This document shows, one piece after another, positions 57,528 through 64,000 of a stretch of 64,000 nt of DNA (position 1 is the first letter of the stretch; each line of letters starts with the position of its first letter). The position numbers were made by a program, and so were the translations under genes. The notes under the pieces are model-generated. The model was not told the origin of the DNA, ran no database searches, and saw nothing but the letters and a program-made list of their open reading frames with translations. The DNA comes from Galeruca laticollis (lineage: Eukaryota; Arthropoda; Insecta; Coleoptera; Chrysomelidae), in contig OY998175.1 of assembly GCA_963921935.1 (NCBI GenBank), positions 306,055,484-306,119,483 of the forward strand. Reading direction: 5' to 3'.

Positions 57528-58843
57528 ATAGTTACGGATATGAATCTCAGTACTCAATTAATTCAATAGAACTAATCAAAAAGTTGAAAGCAATCCACTT
57601 GCAAGATAACTATAAACTCATTTCGTTCGATATGTTTACTAAAATTCCTCCTAAAGAATGCCTAATACTTGTAAGAAAATTACTAGAAGATGAAAATATT
57701 AATCCAGGAATAATATCAGATATACTTAATTTATTTGATGTATGCATCAATCAGAATTATTTCACTTTTGACAATAAGATTCATATTCAAAATGAAGGTT
57801 TACCAATGGGAAGCCCTATTCACCTATTTTAGCTAACATTTTTATGGACAATTTAGAAAGAAAGATCTTTGAAAGTAATATTTAGAAAAATATTTTATTT
57901 TGGTATAGATATGTAGATGACATATTACCTTGTTTTATGGGTAGTGAACGACAATTAGATGTATTTTTCAACCACATCAATAATTTACACGCAAAAATTA
58001 AATTTACATTAGAAATTGGAGTAAATAGCTCTATCTATTCTCTTGCTTCAAAAATGCAAAGAGTTAATAATGTACTTGATTATTCAATTTACCGAAAACC
58101 AACACAGACTGATGTGACAATTCCATTCAATTCCAATCACCCTATGTCACACAGACTGGCGGTATATAGTTCAATGATACATAGAGGTTTTCCAGTTCCT
58201 ATGAACAAATGTAATTTCGATAGAGAGATTAATACAATTAGACAAATAGCAAGATCCAACGGTTATCCATTAAATATGATAAATAAGCTAATTAGTAAAA
58301 AAGAGGAAAAAAGGCATTACAAACTAATATTTCCAAAACAAGCTGATGAAATAGAAACTTATAAAACCATCACATATGCAGGAAGTATTTCTAATAATAT
58401 TTCAAAGATAATATCTTCAGCAACGAATACAACAATTTCTTTTAAAACACAAAATAACGTTAGTACAAAAATTGTTAAATGTAAAAACAAAAATACCACT
58501 ATTAAAGAAGTCAGGTATATATAAACTAAAATGTCCAGAATGTAATGCTGTCTATTTGGGTCAGACCCTTAGGAATTTTGAAACCCGATACAGTGAACAC
58601 TTCCGAGGATACAGGTTAAAACAACCAGTCAAATCGCACTCCGCAAAACATCTACTTGACACCAATCATTCATTGACACCTAACACAAAACTAGAAGTGC
58701 TGCATATTTGTGAAAAGAAACAAGAATTGGATTTCCTTGAAGAATTGTAAATTAGAAGACATTTAAGAAACCCACAATATGAAGTTGTCAATGAACAGTT
58801 AAATCTAGGGAGTTCTCCACTAATAAATTGTCTTCTTAAGTGA
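57527..58843 (+). pseudogene. PLE3 right: RT and GIY-YIG, several frameshifts
   Basis: Extends further 5' than the left copy: NSIELIKKLKAIHLQDN, KLISFDMFTKIPPKECLI, where it is 4 residues shorter than PLE4 (DATNMFTK). A frameshift after GLPMGSPI and a stop before KNILFW precede YVDDILPCFMGS, with Pro for Ala beside the catalytic Asp pair. Further on, YRKPTQTDVTIPF and TITYAGSISNNISK; another shift precedes KLKCPECNAVYLGQTLRNFE (GIY-YIG) and a stop lies in EEL-stop-IRRHLRNPQ. The frame ends LINCLLK at 58843. Clearly decayed compared with its left partner. Confidence 0.85.
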
Positions 58844-59104
58844 TAATTGTAAAGATCAGCAGATATAGTTTTCCTGGTTTTCTATATCATTGCACAGTTA
58901 TACTGATCTTAATTGGAAAAATTATATCCAGGATATCACCATAGGGCTAATAATATCTAAGCTTCAATATTTGTAATATCACATCTTCTTCTTTTTTCTA
59001 TAAACATATATTAAGTCAATCACAAGTTAGGTCTCTTCTTGGTCTAGTCAAAAATAAATACTAAACATCAGGTAGGCATCAAATGAAATGTGACTTCTGT
59101 CATT

Positions 59105-59130
59105 CTGAAGATGATATTGATTTATCGAAA
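59105..59130 (+). ncRNA. hammerhead-like core, PLE3 right
   Basis: CTGAAGA, the same stem II, and GAAAC on the plus strand. CTGANGA still fits the core consensus. Confidence 0.55.
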
Positions 59131-59271
59131 CAATTGTCAATTTTTTAGAATTTTCAATAACTTTTATTATATTGTGGAATCAACTAGAAACCGTGATTCT
59201 CATTTAAAACACTAATATGAGCAGATTCCACGAAATAAGGGTCGATACAGTCAATTCCATAAAAAATACTA

Positions 59272-60280
59272 AGCTGAATAACATTATAACTTCAATTGTG
59301 TCACATTAAATGTTCGATGTGTCCTCCATTCTCGTCGACGACTTCATCTACACATTCCATAAAAGATCGTCTCATATTAAACAACATCATTGGATAAAAA
59401 AACCCGCTGCTCTATTTATTTCTTCCCAAAGTTGGTCGTTGGTATTTATGGAATCCTTATAAACAAGTTGTTTCATTGCACCCCATACACCGAAATCGAG
59501 CAGATTCAAGTCTAGACTACGTGCTGGCCAAGGAAAATGGCTACCACGACCAATCCAGCGTTCAGGAAATATGTGTTGATTGCTCTCGTATAATGCGGCG
59601 CTGCACCATCTTGCATGAACCACATATTTTGTCTTATATTCAGTGGCAATTCTCGTATGGTCCTAAGAAATTGTTACCAATGATACCACACCATACGTTT
59701 ATTTTGAATTCATATTGGAAATGGCTTACTCGTTTATCATGGGGATTTTCAATATCCCAAAGATGATTGTTCCTTAAACTAAAAATACCACGGCGGTTGA
59801 AGGTAGCTTCGTCGGTAAATAATATTCTGTCAACGAAAGTGTGATCAAGATTTTGCCTGTTTCGAATAGCACTTGCAAATTGGTATCTTAATGGTAGATC
59901 TGCTGGCAATAGATTTTGTACCGGAGTAAAATGGTATGGGTGATACTTCTCGAGGTGTAGTCTTTTTAAAATAGAAGTTTTACTGATTTCTAAAGCAGCA
60001 GAAAAACGCCGTGTACTAACTTGAGGATCATCTTCAATGCGAACCATTATTTCCTCATCATCTTTATCAAGCGTAATTATTCTTGGTTGGTCTAAGAGTT
60101 ATCACGGTTAGGACGAAACGAACCACTTTCGCCTAAATTCCTAAATAGATTTTTGAATATTTGATGATTAGGTTGCTGCCTGTTTGGATATCTTTTCAAA
60201 TATTCTCGTTTTGCAGCGCGTCCATTAAAATTTTGCTGACAGTAAATAGCAACCATATCTCCCATATCCGCATTTTCCAC
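59272..60280 (-). pseudogene. mariner-like transposase of element 4
   Basis: N-terminal region: MGDMVAIYCQQNFNGRAAKR, NHQIFKNLFRNLGESGSF (HTH). Then EDDPQVSTRRFSAALEIS, HPYHFTPVQNLLPADLPLR, RILFTDEATFNRRG (first catalytic Asp), INVWCGIIGNNFLGP. A deletion follows and it resumes IRELPLNIRQNMWFMQDGAA (second Asp), then after a shift ERWIGRGSHFPWPARSLDLN and LLDFGVWG (third Asp), ending near 59387, with family sequence continuing to about 59272. Related to remnant 1 at 13 kb. Stop, shift and deletion make it inactive. Confidence 0.82.
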
Positions 60281-60416
60281 TTTTTTAAATTAACCAAAAA
60301 AATGCTAACTAAATATTACAAGACCTACATAATATTGAAACAAATCGAATGCTTTGCTTCAAAATCATTCGTGACGTTAGCCAACTACGTTAATAGTTTC
60401 CGAAATGAATAATTAT

Positions 60417-60590
60417 TACTTTGGGAAGAAATAAATAGAGTAGCCGGTTTTTTATCCAATGATGTTATTTAATATAAGATGATCTCTTTGGAACGTGTAG
60501 ATAAATGCATCGATGAGAATGGAAAACATATCGAACATTTAATGTGACACAATTGAAGTTATAATGTTATTTAGCTTAGCTTTTTTTTAA
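60417..60590 (+). repeat. inverted copy of the mariner 4 transposase C-terminus
   Basis: TTTGGGAAGAAATAAATAGA through CACAATTGAAGTTATAATG repeats, on the plus strand, the sequence coding the transposase end on the minus strand (about 59272-59440), with about 10% difference by eye. It joins the right TIR block, so the element has two 3'-type ends in opposite orientation. Confidence 0.75.
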
Positions 60591-60995
60591 TTTGTTTTCT
60601 AAATGTTTTCAATAATAATCATGCAGCTGATCCCTAAAATGTGATTATATCGTGATCGGTTGAGTTTTTAGGTCAATAAGAAGTATACTTTTTTCTTATT
60701 AAACAGCAAAAAAAGCACATTGATGCCACAAATGTGGCCTATGTAGCGACCTCTACAAATTACATCAAAGTAGGTACCAGATTATGATTTTGCGTGCCCG
60801 AAAACCTCTATATACATATTTTCATGAATCCATATTCAAAAACGTCGAAGTTATTGTGAAAAAGAAATTCTAAAATTGAACTTTTATTATCCTGTATATT
60901 CTTTATTAGCAACATTTTATCAAAGCAAGTTGGTTTAATTCAAAATATTTTAAAGTCAGGAATCTACCATACTTCTATGTACAATTACTTAAGGA

Positions 60996-62100
60996 TTTTT
61001 TTTCTAAAAACCGTTTTTTCGTGTTGTTCTTGATGGAAATCGTGAAAGTAACTTAAAATTTTTTTCAAAATTCCAACTTTTTTTGGGGTAAATCAAAACT
61101 TTTCTCGCATATGCGATAGTTTGGGTGGAAAAGTTATATTATTTATATTGATAGTTAGAAATCTGGAAAGTGCACATACCAAACTCTCTACTTTTGTGGA
61201 TGGTCAAAAAGGAATAATTATTAATTCAGTAGCAGCTTCATTTAGAATTCAACCATGACTCTCCCAATTTGTACTACTTTTACGTAATTTAGTCATTGAT
61301 TAATTGAAAATGGTTTCAAATTTTAATTAAATTCCCCGTTAAATATATTTCAGCATAAAGTTTGTATAACAGAGCCAATTTTATCGAGAAAACAATAAAA
61401 ACTTCTGAACATAATTTGAAAACGGAAATGAATTATGTATAAAAGTGTCAACTATATCGATCAATGATGAAAAATACCCTGCTAAAGTTGGTATAGAAAG
61501 TGTCCATACAGTGGCACGTAATTTAAATATACAATAAGATGAAAATATCCCGAAACTGATAGATTTTTAATTGAATTGCTGTATACTCCTATAACATTAT
61601 ATTTCCAATATTTCGACAACGAATATTATCATCTACAACCAGCTACAAATGTATTCTAACTTTAAAATGGAATGTTGAAAGAATTTAAACTCTAGTTACA
61701 ATGTTGGTGAGAATGGTCGTATTTGAAGATATAAAGCAAGACAAACTACACAATCACATAAGTCGGGGCACCATACATTATTTTCTACTAAATGCGAATA
61801 TTAAAAAGAGAAAATTACATCAGTAACTTTCATAACACATGATAAAATATATGTTATATTTCAAATAAAAAACTAGAACTCCACATACTTTTTGTTTAAC
61901 AAAAAATGAGGCAGGATTATAACATTACAACTATGTAAATAACGAATCTAGGTTAAATATAAACTATTGTTGTTTACACAAACGGTGAGTTAAAAAAAGT
62001 CCATTCTAAAACAAAATACGCAACCTTTTGCAAATCAGCAGAAAATCCCGAAAAATTTGAGGGAATGATAAAAAGTCAGTTCAAAGCAGACAGAGCACAG
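60996..62100. other. AT-rich noncoding DNA
   Basis: No coding sequence. From 61000 the sequence matches nothing else I noticed in the window. Confidence 0.45.
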
Positions 62101-62422
62101 AATCGGGCGAAAAACGCGAAGGGAAAAGGTACTTTCCCTACTACGGTGACGGGTGCTAGTGCATTTTAAGTGTTTGAGGGTATATCGGGAGAATTACTCT
62201 CTCCGTTGTGTTCAGGACGTCAAAGTGATACTCAGGTATACTTGACAGTGGAAACTGTCCCCCTGGAATAACACGGAGTAAACTCTCTCCAGCCGTTAAC
62301 CAAAATACCCAGAAACCGTGTGTTAGAAACCTAGCGTCGCCGTCGTTCTAGCTAATTTTCTCGAGAACGTTATATCGAAATAAGCCAGCAGCAAGAGACG
62401 GAAGGAAGGAAGATTCCACGCC
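62101..62422 (+). other. GC-richer stretch ending in a splice donor, possible 5' UTR exon
   Basis: Composition rises well above its surroundings (GCGTCGCCGTCGTTCTAGC, CCCTACTACGGTGACGGG), and GCC|GTAAGTTTTT at 62420-62432 is a consensus donor. This would fit a noncoding first exon of a host gene or an LTR leader. No acceptor or coding exon can be tied to it within the window. Confidence 0.35.
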
Positions 62423-63100
62423 GTAAGTTTTTGAATACGTCTAATATTAATTGAGAAATTTTATTTTTTGTGTGCGCTGGTCTATCTTTGATATATATGT
62501 ATAGATGTTTATATTGATATATCGTCGGCCAAAACCACGAATGTGCAAATTTGATGTTTTGAGAAAAACTCGTTTTAAACATTGAAGACATTCCTAAAAA
62601 TATAGATTTTCTTGTGTGGTACTTAAACATTATTGAAAGTTTTATTTTTGTAAAACATTAAAAAAGTTCAAATTTTTGTATTATTTTCCAAAAAAAATCA
62701 CATTCGTGTTTTTGGTTTTGTAAAATAAGTAAAAAAAAATATTCGTGCAATTAAAAAGTACTTATTTTAAAGGCAAAATGTTTAATGCATTTTTTAATAC
62801 CATGAAGATTATCAAAACAAAAAAACATCATTTTAAATTCTTTGGAATGAATTGGTAACTTAAAAATAGATAAGACAAAGAAAAAACTTCTCTAATTATT
62901 CAAAATAGAAAAAGATAAACGTTATTATAAAACACAAAAATCTTTGGAATTAATGGTAACTCACTTAAAACTAAATCGAACAATAAAAAACGGAAAGATC
63001 CACAATGCGAAACAAAGCCGCCCGAAATATAATTTCGCTTCCTGAGTAACGCAGTTCAACCACAACGCGTTCTGGGTAATTCGTTTTGCTCACTGCTCGA
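62423..63100. other. AT-rich noncoding DNA
   Basis: Homopolymer-rich with no coding sequence; possible intron following the donor at 62423. Confidence 0.4.
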
Positions 63101-63122
63101 TAGAAATCTCTTTAATCGCTTC

Positions 63123-63384
63123 GTGGGTAAACTGCAATACACAGAACGCGTTGTGGGCAAAACATTCGGACAGCGACCGATTTCGGCTATTGCGAATAAC
63201 ATATACATCGAAGATGATGATGAGGAAGACGCTGCTTGTATTTTTTGTAACGATTTATATAGCAGATCTAAATCACGTGAAACCTGGATACGTTGTAGGA
63301 TTTGTACAAAATGGGCTAATGCTGAATGTGCTGGAGTGGACAAAAAGAAATAAAAAACTATACTTGTGACTTATGCCAGTAAGA
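63123..63384 (+). pseudogene. zinc-binding C-terminal tail of a DDE_1-type transposase
   Basis: The frame holds EDAACIFCNDLYSRSKSRET, then WIRCRICTKWANAECAGVD, and after a 1-nt shift KNYTCDLCQ and a stop. The spacing CxxC, CxxC, C, CxxC is a small PHD-like zinc-binding module found at the end of many insect pogo/Tigger-type transposases. No HTH or DDE core precedes it; the upstream part (PISAIANNIYIEDDDEEDA) is an acidic linker. It is thus an orphan tail, or less likely the last exon of a gene whose earlier exons are far upstream (see the donor at 62423). Confidence 0.6.
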
Positions 63385-64000
63385 AATATTCATTTAAATT
63401 TACCGAATCTGAGTTTTTTTCAACAAAATAAGATTTATGTTTATTATATTTGCCAGTAGGTATGGTTAGAATTATATGTATTTGTGTTTTCATTTCTTTA
63501 CACAATTTAAATATTTTTTAAACGATTACTTGTTTTTATTCTTTAACACATCCCATTGTAATAACAGATTAGGATTTTTCCAAAAAATTTTCTTTACAGA
63601 GTCATATATTTCAAAATAAAGTTTTAAGAAAGATCTCACACTATTATTAATTGATTTCTGGTTTAAATTTACTACTAGGGTATAATGACATAGAGTATGT
63701 CATTTTATCCAAAAAGTATGGATAAATTACATAGTAGATATTTTAAGCAAAATATAATTTATGAATAGTAATTTATGCAACAAGTGCATAAAGTGGTACT
63801 GTTTTTCACAAATGAAAAAAGTTGACCGGTGCGGTAATTCCATCAGTCAAAAAAAGACACTTCATGCACATGTTGCATACATTACTTTTTCTACAGCCCT
63901 ATACAAAAAAATAAAATTCAAATAGAAATTTGGGATATTTTAATTCAGCTCCTTTGGTAAATTACAATTATACGTCTTCCGAGTTTCATGAAAGTCCATC
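63385..64000. other. AT-rich noncoding DNA
   Basis: I see no gene or repeat here. Confidence 0.45.

Larger units (their letters stand above)
56046..59260. mobile_element. Penelope-like PLE3, head-to-head pair
   Basis: Two 5'-truncated units face outward from a junction near 57527: 56046-57527 on minus and 57527-59260 on plus, each ending in a hammerhead-bearing 3' region. AAAAAATACTA flanks the pair at 56035-56045 and 59261-59271, an 11-bp target duplication. The pair therefore seems to have inserted as one event into mariner element 4. Confidence 0.85.
55573..60995 (-). mobile_element. mariner-like element 4 with ~450-bp inverted ends, holding PLE3
   Basis: The left end CAGGGTGGTCCTTAAGTAAT begins after TA (55571-55572). 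The block to about 56040 is complementary to about 60590-60995, including TAGAGGGCGCTACATAGGC on the left and GTAGCGACCTCTACA on the right. The right tip is damaged (AAGGATTTT). The transposase lies at 59387-60280 on the minus strand. The inversion is longer than the TIR: part of the transposase C-terminus is also repeated in reverse at about 60417-60590. Confidence 0.78.

Noticed and set aside
6581..59130. Calling the seven cores complete hammerhead ribozymes
   Set aside because: Only the CTGANGA, stem II and GAAA parts are certain. Stems I and III and the cleavage triplet could not be fitted by eye, so they are listed as hammerhead-like cores.

Overview
The window is a stretch of AT-rich arthropod, most likely insect, nuclear genome that is almost entirely transposable-element (TE) debris. 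The evidence is GT-AG introns in several coding remnants, TE families typical of insects (pogo-like, Tc1/mariner, PIF/Harbinger, Penelope-like, RTE-like and Jockey/CR1-like elements), an insect-type gag fragment, a THAP-domain gene, and no operons or ribosome binding sites. Codons and starts were read with the standard nuclear code.

Layout. 0-5 kb: AT-rich DNA, then a well-bounded pogo-like transposon (1910-4720) with TIRs, TA target-site duplication and a spliced transposase. 5-13 kb: a mosaic with two near-identical ~313-bp direct repeats (LTR-like, one next to a perfect tRNA-Lys primer-binding site), a nested Penelope-like element (PLE1, 6513-9119), a gag fragment and the 3' end of a second pogo-like element. 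13-21 kb: a mariner-like pseudogene, then remains of a two-gene PIF/Harbinger element (Myb-like gene on +, HARBI1-like transposase on -) split by a 3.3-kb inverted-repeat element that holds an RTE-like reverse transcriptase, itself split by a solo LTR. 21.2-24.6 kb: a 3.4-kb element with ~640-bp TIRs enclosing a broken PIN/FEN-like nuclease gene with a cysteine-rich tail. 24.6-28.4 kb: repeats, a tandem duplication, a small MITE and a short THAP gene, the best candidate for a host gene. 28.8-31.6 kb: a non-LTR retrotransposon. 33-41 kb: a Harbinger exon and a 6.3-kb palindrome of two Penelope-like elements (PLE2). 42-53 kb: a mariner remnant, then a non-LTR element interrupted by two Tc1/mariner insertions less than 25 bp apart in the target, then a second non-LTR element. 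53.9-61 kb: PLE4 interrupted by a mariner-like element that is itself interrupted by PLE3, another head-to-head Penelope pair. 62-64 kb: a GC-richer stretch ending in a splice donor, and a zinc-binding transposase tail.

How the parts work together: almost nothing is an intact pathway. Coding units are transposases, reverse transcriptases, endonucleases and accessory DNA-binding proteins, mostly disabled by stops, frameshifts and deletions. The pogo transposase is the only TE protein that reads through cleanly, and even it seems to lack about a dozen residues. The nested insertions give a relative order of events. Hammerhead-like cores mark the ends of all Penelope units. The least described item is the long-TIR element at 21.2-24.6 kb.
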